Notes under the pieces: model-generated
Told to the model about the DNA's origin: nothing
The model's input: only the letters and a program-made list of their open reading frames with translations
Databases searched by the model: none
Assembly: GCA_025361125.1 (NCBI GenBank)
Contig: JANYBM010000063.1
Coordinates: 1 to 38,168 of the forward strand
Reading direction: 5' to 3'
DNA length: 38,168 nt
From: Holophagaceae bacterium
GTDB taxonomy: Bacteria > Acidobacteriota > Holophagae > Holophagales > Holophagaceae
Position numbers and translations under genes: made by a program
In this document: positions 23,771 through 32,338 of the stretch, piece by piece
Position numbering within the stretch: position 1 is the first letter of the stretch
Layout: every line of letters begins with the position of its first letter

Positions 23771-26700
23771 ATGGCCACGCTCATCCGTTATCTGCGTTTT
23801 GTGTTCTTTCTGTCTGCCTTTGGCATCATGGCTTTTTCGTCGCCAATGTTTCCCGATGAAGTTTCACCAGGTCGCCAGATTTTTCGATCCTACGATTCAG
23901 AACAGGGACTTTCCAATCTGGCTGTCTGGCACCTGGTTCAGGACAGCCAGGGGTTCATCTGGGCTGGCACTGAGGCTGGGCTCTTCAGGTATGACGGAGC
24001 CCGCTTCGAACCCTTTGGGGTAGACCAGGGACTCCCTTCAAGCGATACCCTTGCAATGTATTCCGACCCGAATGGAACCCTCTGGGTGGGAACGCGTCGA
24101 GGTTTGGCCCGTTGGAATGGCCGCATCTTTGAGCCGATCACCCATGGGTTGCCGACGGTTCCTATCGAAGGGTTAAGCATCGGCCCCGGGGGCTTTTGGG
24201 CGGCTACGAGCGAAGGCCCTTATCTCCAGGATCCGAAGGGCTTATTCATTAAAGCCCCGGGCTGGCCGAAGGGAGAGGCGACCGCACTTTTCGGTGGGCG
24301 GGAAGCGAACCTCATGTGGGTGGCGAACTGGAATGGAAGGGCTCGAATATATGCCTACCAGAACAGCCACTGGAGAGCCTTTGAAGCCCCTCCAGGGCTG
24401 GAAAAGGAACGGGTTGACGCATTGTCAGAGGATGGCTCGGGCCGACTATGGGCCCGCACTCCCCGCACTTTGTGGGTGCTCGATCCCGGTGCGTCCAAGT
24501 TTCGCCAAGCCGTTTTGCCTTTTTCGGTGATCAGCGCTAGGGGTTTTCTCATAACCGGTCGGCACGGGGACATCTGGGTCCCAACCCAGCAGGGTCTGGC
24601 TCACTTGCAGGGCGACACATGGTCTCTTCTGGGCACCAAGGAAGGCTTGCCGACCTCTTGGTGCAGGACTGCCATGGAGGATCGGGAAGGAACCTTGTGG
24701 ATTGGCTCCGTGGGCGTCTTCAGACTCCTGGGGAACGGAGTCTGGCATGTGTACACCCAGGCTGATGGATTGCCCAGCGGGGTCATTTGGAACATCTTCA
24801 GAGACCAGGATCGGCAGCTCTGGGTGGGCACGGACAGCGGACTCGCCAAGGCCACCGCCAAGGGCTGGGAAGTCATTCCAGGGACCCATGGGCATGTCAT
24901 TCGCACAGTCGTCCAAGGGCCGGACGGGGACTTGTATCTTGCAGGAGTACCAGGCAACGAGGTACTCAGGTATGACCCAAAACGGAAAGTGCTCCAGCGC
25001 ATCGAGCTGAGCCGGGACGCAGCGGCCAAGCGCATTTTTAGGCTCTACCTGGATAGGAGTGGGGTCCTCTGGGCTGGTACGGATGGAGCCGGTCTTTTCA
25101 AGGCTCTACCGACAAAAGGGCACTTGAAATTTGAGCGCGTGGAGCTTCCCCAAGGCACTCCGACGGAGTACATCAGTGACGTTCACCAAGACGCCGCAAA
25201 GCGAATTTGGGTGCCGGGCGAACATGGCCTCGCCATGCTGGAAAACGGCCAGTGGCGCCGCTTTACTTCCAAGGATGGGCTCAAGCAGGATCACATGACC
25301 TATATCCGGTCCACGAACAGCGGTGACCTCTTGATCTCCTACAATGAGCCGCTCGGCGTGACCCTTGCCCGTTATGGCGGGGGGGTATTGAAGATACTCA
25401 AACAGTTCGACACCACCACAGGGTTGGTGGAAGACATGGTGTATCTCACCGGTGAGGATGCCAAGGGCGGCATCTGGATCGGCACTGGCAAAGGTGTGGA
25501 CCTGGTCAGATCCGAGGGCATTGATCATTTCGGTATCGCCGAAGGGTTGGTGGGCGAGGACTGCAACAACATGGCCTTCTTTCCTGAAGACAATGGGGAT
25601 GCCTGGATCGGCACCAGCACCGGGCTCGCACGCTTCGACGCGAAAGCGTACAAGGGCTTGGCGGTACCACCCACTACCGTGATGACTTCCCTGAAGCTTG
25701 GGAACAAGGCCTACATTCCTGGGCTGGAAGAAGTTCAGGTGCCTCATGGCTCGAATACGTTGGAAGCACGCTTTGCCTGTCTGAGCTTTCTGCGGGAACT
25801 GGCAGTGCATCAAAGAGTTCGGCTGGTCGGACTGGAACCAGAATGGCATACGACCGATACCCATGAGGCGCGCTACCCCGCGCTACCGCCAGGCCATTAC
25901 CGGCTGGAGGTTTGCTCCAGGGTCGGACAGGGTTCCTGGGGGCCGGTCGCTTTTTATCGTTTCGAAGTGCTGTCGGCGTGGTGGCAGACCTGGTGGCTCC
26001 GGACCCTTCTCGGGCTGGGCTTTGCGGGACTTATTGCACTGGTCGTGCGCTGGCGGATGTTCGCCCTTAAGCAACGGAACCGACAGTTGGAAGCACAGGT
26101 TGCAGCGCGCACGAAAGAACTTGAAGCTGCGAATGAAGCCTTGCGCAGCCAGAGTTTGACGGATCCCCTGACGGGTCTCCGTAATCGCCGCTTCCTTGGT
26201 GAGTGCATGCCAGAAGATGTGGCCCTAGTGAACCGGGTCTTCCACGAGGTGAAAGGACCGCGCAAGGGCAGGCTGGCCCTGAACATTGACCTGCTTTTCG
26301 TCATGGTGGACTTGGATCACTTCAAGCTTGTGAACGATGAGCATGGGCATGCCGCAGGAGATAAAGTACTCCAGCAGATGGGGGAGATCATGAAGGAAGC
26401 CACCCGCGACACGGATACGGTCGTGCGCTGGGGAGGAGAGGAATTCCTCGTCGTGGCGCGCAATGTCTGCCGACGGGACTCCACCATCCTGGTGGAACGC
26501 ATCCGCTCCCAGGTTGCCGAGCATCTGTTCGACATCGGGGAGGGGAAGTCCTTGCACCTTACGTGTTCGTTAGGCTTTGCGTTGTACCCATTCCTTCCCG
26601 AACTGCCTCAGGCGTTTGCCTGGGAAAGGGTTGTTGATGCGGCGGATCATTGCCTGTATGCCGCGAAACGAGCAGGACGGGATGCCTGGGTGGGACTGTT

Positions 26701-26839
26701 CCCTTGCGAAGAAGTTGATCCAAACCTCGTGCTGGATACCCAAACCTTGAACATCCCGGACCTGCTTTCGAAAGGAACCATTCAAGTGAAGTCCTCCCTT
26801 GCTCCGGATTTCCCTCTGGAGTGGGACTTGAGTAAGTGA
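23771..26839 (+). CDS. Two-component-propeller sensor diguanylate cyclase, paralog 2
   Basis: This 1022-residue paralog of the preceding gene has the same layout: signal sequence (FVFFLSAFGIMAFSSP), Reg_prop propellers (GFIWAGTEAGLFRYDG, GTLWVGTRRGLARWNG, GGIWIGTGKGVDLV), Y_Y_Y domain, a transmembrane helix (TLLGLGFAGLIALVVRW), a coiled coil and GGDEF with active loop GGEEF at about 888-892 and I-site RDTD before it. I chose ATG 23771 (AGGA at 23763-23766) because it begins directly with the signal peptide; an in-frame TTG at 23744 is less likely. The gene follows paralog 1 by 96 bases in the same direction, so the pair arose by tandem duplication and probably forms one expression unit. The propellers differ more than the GGDEF parts by eye. 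Confidence 0.93.
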   Translation: MATLIRYLRFVFFLSAFGIMAFSSPMFPDEVSPGRQIFRSYDSEQGLSNLAVWHLVQDSQGFIWAGTEAGLFRYDGARFEPFGVDQGLPSSDTLAMYSDPNGTLWVGTRRGLARWNGRIFEPITHGLPTVPIEGLSIGPGGFWAATSEGPYLQDPKGLFIKAPGWPKGEATALFGGREANLMWVANWNGRARIYAYQNSHWRAFEAPPGLEKERVDALSEDGSGRLWARTPRTLWVLDPGASKFRQAVLPFSVISARGFLITGRHGDIWVPTQQGLAHLQGDTWSLLGTKEGLPTSWCRTAMEDREGTLWIGSVGVFRLLGNGVWHVYTQADGLPSGVIWNIFRDQDRQLWVGTDSGLAKATAKGWEVIPGTHGHVIRTVVQGPDGDLYLAGVPGNEVLRYDPKRKVLQRIELSRDAAAKRIFRLYLDRSGVLWAGTDGAGLFKALPTKGHLKFERVELPQGTPTEYISDVHQDAAKRIWVPGEHGLAMLENGQWRRFTSKDGLKQDHMTYIRSTNSGDLLISYNEPLGVTLARYGGGVLKILKQFDTTTGLVEDMVYLTGEDAKGGIWIGTGKGVDLVRSEGIDHFGIAEGLVGEDCNNMAFFPEDNGDAWIGTSTGLARFDAKAYKGLAVPPTTVMTSLKLGNKAYIPGLEEVQVPHGSNTLEARFACLSFLRELAVHQRVRLVGLEPEWHTTDTHEARYPALPPGHYRLEVCSRVGQGSWGPVAFYRFEVLSAWWQTWWLRTLLGLGFAGLIALVVRWRMFALKQRNRQLEAQVAARTKELEAANEALRSQSLTDPLTGLRNRRFLGECMPEDVALVNRVFHEVKGPRKGRLALNIDLLFVMVDLDHFKLVNDEHGHAAGDKVLQQMGEIMKEATRDTDTVVRWGGEEFLVVARNVCRRDSTILVERIRSQVAEHLFDIGEGKSLHLTCSLGFALYPFLPELPQAFAWERVVDAADHCLYAAKRAGRDAWVGLFPCEEVDPNLVLDTQTLNIPDLLSKGTIQVKSSLAPDFPLEWDLSK

Positions 26840-26863
26840 TTTTCAGATTCTTCAGACCTGGTG

Positions 26864-27739
26864 CTATTCCAGATTCGCGGCCTGTTCGCGAATTTGATCA
26901 AGAGCACCCTTGGCTTCCATCACGGCACGGGTCATGGCCAGGCGCTTGCATTTGCTGCCGCAGGTGTTGAGTTCGCGGAGCACTTCCTGGCACCAGATGT
27001 CCACGGCCTTGCCTTCGAGGTTGCCCTTGCCCAGTCGCTCATCGAAATCATCCAGGTGGGCGGAAAGCCTGACCAGTTCTTCGCGTACATCCTGGCGCTC
27101 AGCCAGGGCTCCGGCTTCGGCGATTACCCGATCGGCAGGAAGTTGGCCCGCGAGTTGGGCGTCCTTAAGAACTTGATCCAGCCTCAGGCGATACTGTTCC
27201 GGCAGTTCGGTGGCTTGGGTTTCGGCTTCGGTTTGCAGGACTCCACGAAGCCGTTGTAGTTCCGAAAGATTGAATGCGAAAGCGGGGCGTAGCCGATCCG
27301 CTTCCTTCACGCGTCCTTCATCCCAACTGCCCATGAGTTCCTTCAATGCGTCCAAGAGGTGCGTTTCCAGCCGTTCAGCCAGCCCTGAAGCGGGAGGCAA
27401 CCAAGCCCCTGGTAACCGAAAGAAAGCCTCCGCCGACAGCGGTGGCAGATTCAGCCACTCCGCATCCTCCTGCCAGGTCTTGGCGATAGAGCGGAGCAAG
27501 GGCCTATTCAATTGGGCTTCGAGACCTGGCTCGTCCTGAACCTCGATAGTGAGGTCCAATTTCCCCCGACCGGCCCTTTGGCGCACAGCGGCCCTCAGTG
27601 CGGTTTCCAGAGGAAAAAGCGATGGAGGCATCCGCAGACTCAGGTCCAGCGCCTTGTTATTCACGCTGCGCAAACTGAGTCGCAGTTGCCCCTGTTCTAA
27701 AGGGCGTACCAACTCTGCGTAGGCGGTCATGGATTTCAT
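26864..27739 (-). CDS. yicC: YicC family endoribonuclease-like protein
   Basis: This 291-residue cytoplasmic protein starts with MKSMTAYAELVRPLEQG, continues with SLRSVNNKALDLSLRMP (the YicC N-domain signature) and ends with the DUF1732 motif (VDIWCQEVLRELNTCGSKCK and the final MEAKGALDQIREQAANLE). YicC proteins are conserved stress-related nucleases (E. coli YicC takes part in RhyB sRNA decay). The gene converges on the second sensor cyclase gene with 24 bases between stops. In its leader is a TCGAAAA heptamer array (27796-27823). Confidence 0.93.
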   Translation of the reverse strand: MKSMTAYAELVRPLEQGQLRLSLRSVNNKALDLSLRMPPSLFPLETALRAAVRQRAGRGKLDLTIEVQDEPGLEAQLNRPLLRSIAKTWQEDAEWLNLPPLSAEAFFRLPGAWLPPASGLAERLETHLLDALKELMGSWDEGRVKEADRLRPAFAFNLSELQRLRGVLQTEAETQATELPEQYRLRLDQVLKDAQLAGQLPADRVIAEAGALAERQDVREELVRLSAHLDDFDERLGKGNLEGKAVDIWCQEVLRELNTCGSKCKRLAMTRAVMEAKGALDQIREQAANLE

Positions 27740-27795
27740 GGCGACTCCTCATTTCCATTGGTGATGGCAATTCACATTGCCCTTTTGAGCTTCGA

Positions 27796-27823
27796 TCGAA
27801 AATCGAAAATCGAAAATCAAAAA
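27796..27823. repeat. Four tandem 7-bp units, TCGAAAA
   Basis: Three exact TCGAAAA units (27796-27802, 27803-27809, 27810-27816) are followed by a degenerate TCAAAAA (27817-27823). The array sits in the divergent gap between yicC (minus) and the nitronate monooxygenase gene (plus). Its length could vary by slippage. No regulator is known to me for it. Confidence 0.8.
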
Positions 27824-27936
27824 GGTGATTGGACCCGTCCACAGACGATTTCCTTACCTCTGACCACGGGTCAGAGTCCATCATTGGGTATGGCTGCGTC
27901 CCGGTTCCCGGAATTCGCATCCCTCTGGAGGCCTAG

Positions 27937-29658
27937 ATGGCCAAATATTTATTCGCGGATGATGCGAGCGCTGTGCTTCAGGGTTGGCAAGCTCCTGGCG
28001 CACTGGATCTAAGCGCCGCATTTCTCAGGGCTGGAGGTTGGGCCTTGCCGCGCACTGAGGCGTTTCCTGATGCTGCCAGGTTAAAAGAACGTTTACAGGA
28101 GCTGGCGGCTTCAGTTCGGGGTAACGCCAAGCTTGGGTTGGATCTTCGTGGACTTAGGGGTGGCACAGATGGCGTTCTCGCGGCCGCCAGAGAAGCAGGC
28201 GTGGCCTTCATGTTGCACACAGCAGAATTGCCACCCGCCATGCAGGCCCTCCTGGGGATAAACGTTCCCCGGATCGTCGCTGTGGCGAACGAGGAGGAAG
28301 CCAGCCAGGCTTGCGCTCAGGGTGCAGCGGCCCTGCTAGCGCCCGCAGACCAGGTCCATGCGCTGAATCATCATGGACTACCGATTCTTGCCATCGCTGA
28401 AGATAGCGCCCAAGCCCGGCAAGGCCTGGAGGCTGGAGCCTTCGCCCTACAACCCAGGTCTCCGATGTTGCTTGATGAGCCTTCCCTACCGGAATTCTCA
28501 TCGCGCTTGATGAACGGACTGGGCGCAGCCGATGAGAGGCTCATGCGAAAAGGCCCAGGGAGCATGTCCCGCCTCCGTATCCGGAATTTGGATTTGTCCT
28601 ACCCCATCCAACAAGGTGGCATGGGGGTGGGCGTATCCTGGGAGGGCTTGGCTGGGGCTGTGGCGCGCGAAGGCTGTGTGGGCTTGGTTTCAGCTATCGG
28701 CACCGGGTATCACCCTTCCGCCCACACCCCTCAGCGATTCGGTCGGCCGGATGGGACCTTGTCCCTGAACCCTCCCGACGCACTGAAGGCAATCCTGCGT
28801 GCCGCTTTGGAACGGGCTGAAGGCCGGGGCGCCGTGGGCGTCAACATCTTGTGCGCCATTGAGGGATACGAAGCTACCGTGCGGGCCGCTGTGGCCGCGG
28901 GCGCCCAGATGATTGTTTCGGGTGCTGGGCTACCCTTGGCCCTCCCAAGCTACGTAGGGGATGCAGATGTGGCACTTGTGCCCATCGTGTCTTCAGCCCG
29001 AGCTCTAAGTGTCATCTGCAAACAATGGCAGCGGAAATATGGTCGCCTGCCAGACGCAGTTGTGCTGGAAGGGCCGGAAAGCGGCGGCCACCAGGGATTC
29101 AGTCCCGAACAATGCGTAGACCCAGCTTTCACTGTTGAGAACCTGCTTCCATCAGTGCTCGCGGAGCGGGACAACTGGGGGGATTTCCCGGTGCTGGTGG
29201 CCGGTGGCGTGTGGGATCGTGCCGACATCATGCGTTTCATGGCTTTGGGTGCCTCCGGTGTTCAGATGGGCACGCGATTCATCGGTACTTTCGAGTGTGA
29301 CGCCCACCCCAACTTCAAAGAAACGATCTTAAAGGCGGAAGCCGAAGACATCGTCTTGATGAAGTCGCCCGTGGGGATGCCCGCGCGGGGTGTGCGCACG
29401 GCGCTGCAATTCCGCATGGAAGCAGGCACCGCCCCCAAAGTTCGTTGCGTGAGTCAATGCCTGACGCCTTGCGGCCATGGCAAGGGCGCGCTGGAAGTCG
29501 GTTATTGCATCGCTGATCGCCTGGCGGATGCCTGGCATGGTGATCGTGAGAGCGGGCTCTTCTTTTCCGGCAGCAATGGCGCACGGCTCAAGGAGATAAT
29601 GAGCGTGCATGATCTTATCGAAGAGCTCACGCAGGACCCGGGTTTGCAAGGGCGATAA
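27937..29658 (+). CDS. Nitronate monooxygenase-like FMN protein with N-terminal extra domain
   Basis: The C-terminal 360 residues (from about 210) form a TIM-barrel FMN enzyme of the nitronate monooxygenase / 2-nitropropane dioxygenase family: YPIQQGGMGVGVS, CVGLVSAIGTGY, GVNILCAI, the active-site GPESGGHQG with His385, VLVAGGVWDRADIMR and ASGVQMGTRFIGT. The family oxidises alkyl nitronates, or acts as an enoyl reductase-like flavoprotein. The N-terminal 205 residues are extra: they have barrel-like alternating strands and helices (VAFMLHTAELPP, VPRIVAVANEEEAS, LPILAIAEDSAQA) but no recognised motif. GGAGG at 27927-27931 supports ATG 27937, and a Met at residue 210 (28564) would be a poor alternative start. 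The true substrate is uncertain. Confidence 0.85.
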   Translation: MAKYLFADDASAVLQGWQAPGALDLSAAFLRAGGWALPRTEAFPDAARLKERLQELAASVRGNAKLGLDLRGLRGGTDGVLAAAREAGVAFMLHTAELPPAMQALLGINVPRIVAVANEEEASQACAQGAAALLAPADQVHALNHHGLPILAIAEDSAQARQGLEAGAFALQPRSPMLLDEPSLPEFSSRLMNGLGAADERLMRKGPGSMSRLRIRNLDLSYPIQQGGMGVGVSWEGLAGAVAREGCVGLVSAIGTGYHPSAHTPQRFGRPDGTLSLNPPDALKAILRAALERAEGRGAVGVNILCAIEGYEATVRAAVAAGAQMIVSGAGLPLALPSYVGDADVALVPIVSSARALSVICKQWQRKYGRLPDAVVLEGPESGGHQGFSPEQCVDPAFTVENLLPSVLAERDNWGDFPVLVAGGVWDRADIMRFMALGASGVQMGTRFIGTFECDAHPNFKETILKAEAEDIVLMKSPVGMPARGVRTALQFRMEAGTAPKVRCVSQCLTPCGHGKGALEVGYCIADRLADAWHGDRESGLFFSGSNGARLKEIMSVHDLIEELTQDPGLQGR

Positions 29659-29688
29659 GTCTAATTCGCATTTGAGTATCAAAAAAAC

Positions 29689-29739
29689 CGGATTAACCAC
29701 AAAGGTCACATAGAACACAAGAAAAGCTGCTGCTTTTCT
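29689..29739. repeat. Dispersed-repeat-like stretch with perfect 8-bp hairpin
   Basis: GGATTAACCACAAAGGTC followed by ACATAGAACACAAG resembles the widely dispersed intergenic word family (TTAACCACAGAGGACAC...) seen in many bacterial genomes. It runs into a perfect hairpin: AGAAAAGC (29720-29727), loop TGCT, GCTTTTCT (29732-29739). There is no T-run after it, so I do not call it a terminator; it lies just before the AGGAGG (29747-29752) of the DUF1684 gene. Confidence 0.5.
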
Positions 29740-29757
29740 GGTTCCTAGGAGGTTTCC

Positions 29758-30663
29758 ATGCCACTGGTTCCGCCCGCTATCCCCCCTGCGGTTGTGCTCG
29801 CGATGCCTTCTGATAAGGAGACGGTTAGCGTAGGCAAGGAAACGTTTTTCAAAGCGCTGGAACAGTGGCGCAGCACCCGTGATGCCAGCCTGAGGAATGA
29901 AAACGGATGGCTCACTTTGGTGGGACTGGATTGGCTTGCCGAGGGTGAAAATGCCTTTGGTTCGGCCCCCTCCAACCCTGTTCCCCTGCCTGAAATGAAA
30001 GCGCCCACCATGGCTGGTGTATTCATTTTAGACCATGGGGTTGTAAGTGTGAAAACAGCTCCCGGCGTGGGTGTGACCCTGAACGGAAGGCTTGTCCAAG
30101 ACCAAGTAATAAAGAGCGATGCGGAGGGCAAACCAGACGTGCTCCAGCTCGGAGACCTTTCGTTCTACGTGATCAAACGGGGAGACCGCTATGGGATCCG
30201 TGTGAAGGATTCCAAAAGCCTCGTGCGGTTGGGATTCAAGGGTGTTGCTTCCTATCCCGCTGATCCCAGCTATCAAGTGGTGGCCCAGTTCGTGCCTTAT
30301 GCGACGCCCAAGAACATCCAGATTCCCACAGTGTTGGATACCACGGAGACGATGCAGGCGCCAGGCTACGTGAGCTTCAAATTGAACGGCAAGGAATTGA
30401 CTTTGGAGCCTGTCATCGAGGATCCAAAGGAACCAGAATTGTTCTTTATTTTTCGTGACAAAACCAGTGGGAAGGGCACCTACCCGGCGGGGCGTTTCCT
30501 ATACGCGGCCATGCCTAAAGACGGAAAAGTGATTCTGGATTTTAACCGGGCTTACAATCCGCCTTGTGCCTTCACACCCTTCGCCACCTGCCCGTTACCG
30601 CCCCCGCAAAATAGGCTCCCCATTGCCGTCAAGGCCGGGGAGAAGAACTACGGGCACCATTGA
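29758..30663 (+). CDS. DUF1684 domain protein
   Basis: This 301-residue protein has the full DUF1684 pattern: an N-terminal region with WLTLVGLDWL, a central beta-rich part (GVFILDHGVVSV, VTLNGRLVQD, RYGIRVKDSKS), and the diagnostic C-terminal LDFNRAYNPPCAFTPFATC followed by PLPPPQNRL. The biochemical role of the family is not known to me. No signal peptide or membrane helix is clear, although the first 20 residues are Pro/Val-rich. A strong ribosome site, AGGAGG at 29747-29752, lies 5 bases before the ATG. It converges on radA with 35 bases between the stops. Confidence 0.88.
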   Translation: MPLVPPAIPPAVVLAMPSDKETVSVGKETFFKALEQWRSTRDASLRNENGWLTLVGLDWLAEGENAFGSAPSNPVPLPEMKAPTMAGVFILDHGVVSVKTAPGVGVTLNGRLVQDQVIKSDAEGKPDVLQLGDLSFYVIKRGDRYGIRVKDSKSLVRLGFKGVASYPADPSYQVVAQFVPYATPKNIQIPTVLDTTETMQAPGYVSFKLNGKELTLEPVIEDPKEPELFFIFRDKTSGKGTYPAGRFLYAAMPKDGKVILDFNRAYNPPCAFTPFATCPLPPPQNRLPIAVKAGEKNYGHH

Positions 30664-30698
30664 TTTTCTGATTGCCTGATCGACTAATCGTAAGCTGT

Positions 30699-32066
30699 TC
30701 ACTCTTCATCGACAGCTTGCCGTAGCCAAGCTTTTGTCCGCAGCCGCTCGACGCTGATCTCGGCAAAGACCTCGATGGGAGCCTTACCTTCAAGCCCCAC
30801 TTTGGGCACCACTGCAGAAGAAAAACCCAGGCGTGCGCCCTCCTGCAATCGCAAAGGAAGTTGGGCGATGGGACGCACCTCGCCGGTGAGACCGACTTCA
30901 CCCATGAACAGGCTTTTCTCGGCGAGCAGACGACCTGTGGCACTGCTGGTCAAAGCCGCGATGACCGCGAGATCCGCGGCGGGATCCTCGATCTCCAACC
31001 CACCCGCCACGTTCACGTAGACATCGCGATCGTGCAGTTGAATGCCACCGCGCCGCTCGGCCACGGCGCAAAGCATGGCCAGACGTTGACCATCAATACC
31101 AAGGGCCGTACGGCGGGGAATCCCAAGACCCGCAGAGGCAACCAGAGCTTGGATTTCCACCACCATGGGCCGGGTGCCACTCAACACCACAGTAGCAGCA
31201 CAGCCGGGCCGTGGCTCCGCATCGAGAAAAAACGGATTGCCTTCCGCAGGCACGAGACCGCGCTCGGTCATAGCGAATACGCCCAGCTCAAAGGCGGCGC
31301 CGAAGCGGTTCTTCAGGCTCCGCAGCAGGCGGTGATGATGGTGGCGGTCGCCTTCGAAGGCCAGCACCGTGTCCACCAGATGTTCCAGGACTTTAGGCCC
31401 CGCCAGACTGCCATCTTTCGTGACGTGCCCCACGAGCACCAACGGCGTCCCCGTGGCTTTGGCCCAGCGGGTGAGCAGCTGCGCGCAGCCGCGCACCTGG
31501 CTTACGGAACCAGCGCTGCTCTCAAAGTCCGGGTCGAACAGGGTCTGGATGGAATCAATGAGCAGCAAAGCTGGTTTCATGCGTTCGGCTTCTTCCAGGA
31601 TGATGCGCACGTCGGTTTCAGCGAGCAGATGGATGCCTGGATTTTCGGTCCCCAAGCGCTGGGCGCGCAGCTTGATCTGCCGCTCGCTTTCTTCTCCGCT
31701 GGCATAGAGCACGAGGCCTGGCTCCATAGCGGCCCATTGCAGCACCAAGGTGGATTTTCCGATGCCGGGTTCGCCCCCCAGCAGCACCACCATGCCTGGC
31801 ACGACCCCGCCGCCCAACACGCGATCCAACTCTACAAGGCCCGTGGCGGTACGCTCAGTTTCAGTGATTTCTACATCCAGAATCGCCACCGGCCCGTTGT
31901 AATGGCCTTGGGCAAAAGAGCTGCGAGAGCGCTGCAGATCCCGTTTCAGAGCTCCTCGAATTTCCTGGATGCTGTCCCAGGCACCACAATTGGTGCATTT
32001 TCCCATAGCCTTGGGGAAGCGCGTTCCGCAGGTGGTGCATTCAAAAACTGGAGTGGATTTAGCCAT
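30699..32066 (-). CDS. radA: DNA repair protein RadA (Sms)
   Basis: This 455-residue branch-migration protein has the N-terminal zinc finger CTTC...CTNC (Cys10, Cys13, Cys24, Cys27), the RecA-like ATPase with Walker A GGEPGIGKST (97-106) and LLLIDSIQTL (Walker B), the RadA-specific KNRFGAAFELGVF motif (about residue 254), and a Lon-protease-like C-terminal domain (NVAGGLEIEDPAADLAV, KSLFMGEVGLTGEVR). It processes recombination intermediates alongside RecA. Length and all motifs are canonical. Confidence 0.96.
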   Translation of the reverse strand: MAKSTPVFECTTCGTRFPKAMGKCTNCGAWDSIQEIRGALKRDLQRSRSSFAQGHYNGPVAILDVEITETERTATGLVELDRVLGGGVVPGMVVLLGGEPGIGKSTLVLQWAAMEPGLVLYASGEESERQIKLRAQRLGTENPGIHLLAETDVRIILEEAERMKPALLLIDSIQTLFDPDFESSAGSVSQVRGCAQLLTRWAKATGTPLVLVGHVTKDGSLAGPKVLEHLVDTVLAFEGDRHHHHRLLRSLKNRFGAAFELGVFAMTERGLVPAEGNPFFLDAEPRPGCAATVVLSGTRPMVVEIQALVASAGLGIPRRTALGIDGQRLAMLCAVAERRGGIQLHDRDVYVNVAGGLEIEDPAADLAVIAALTSSATGRLLAEKSLFMGEVGLTGEVRPIAQLPLRLQEGARLGFSSAVVPKVGLEGKAPIEVFAEISVERLRTKAWLRQAVDEE

Positions 32067-32154
32067 GCCCCAAGTCTAAGGCATTCGATTTTATTTCGCT
32101 AATAACTTATTTGATTTTTGACAACTTTTTTCAGCGATTTGGAAGGTCCTCGCT

Positions 32155-32190
32155 ATGGTTTTAAAAGAGGTCTCGGATGAATCTTGGTAG
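32155..32190 (+). CDS. Candidate leader peptide upstream of tnaA (11 aa, ends in Trp)
   Basis: A short frame at 32155-32190 encodes MVLKEVSDESW followed directly by TAG. GGAAGG at 32141-32146 is 8 bases upstream. In enterics the tryptophanase operon is controlled by the leader peptide TnaC, whose key residue is a Trp, so a small ORF with a single Trp before tnaA is noteworthy. However, the TnaC pattern (Trp about 12 residues before a final Pro) is absent, the stop is UAG rather than UGA, and a competing ORF (32177-32254, with AGAGG before it) overlaps. Tentative. Confidence 0.3.
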   Translation: MVLKEVSDESW

Positions 32191-32293
32191 CCGACAGAAG
32201 AACCGGCGCGCAGAGCATGAGGCCAGGTCTGCCTGCGGAGAGACCACGGCCTGAAGTAGACCCTTTCAGGCCCTTTCAATCGAACGTCAATTT

Positions 32294-32309
32294 ACACCCT
32301 ACGGGGTGT
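32294..32309 (+). promoter_or_regulatory. Small hairpin in the tnaA leader
   Basis: ACACCC (32294-32299), loop TACG, GGGTGT (32304-32309) form a perfect 6-bp stem 29 bases before the tnaA start. It precedes the AGGTGA ribosome site (32330-32335). It is not followed by a T-run. A role in attenuation or mRNA stability is only inferred. Confidence 0.35.
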
Positions 32310-32338
32310 GATCCCCATTCCCCATTCTCAGGTGACTT

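Noticed and set aside
30861-32102. Plus-strand frame opposite radA
   Set aside because: Antisense shadow of a canonical RadA.
32118-32123. Perfect TTGACA as a tnaA promoter
   Set aside because: No acceptable -10 element at 15-19 bases on either strand.
32165-32250. tRNA or known riboswitch upstream of tnaA (GGTCTC/GAGACC outer stem)
   Set aside because: A 6-bp closing stem exists, but no T-loop, anticodon arm or known aptamer core is present.
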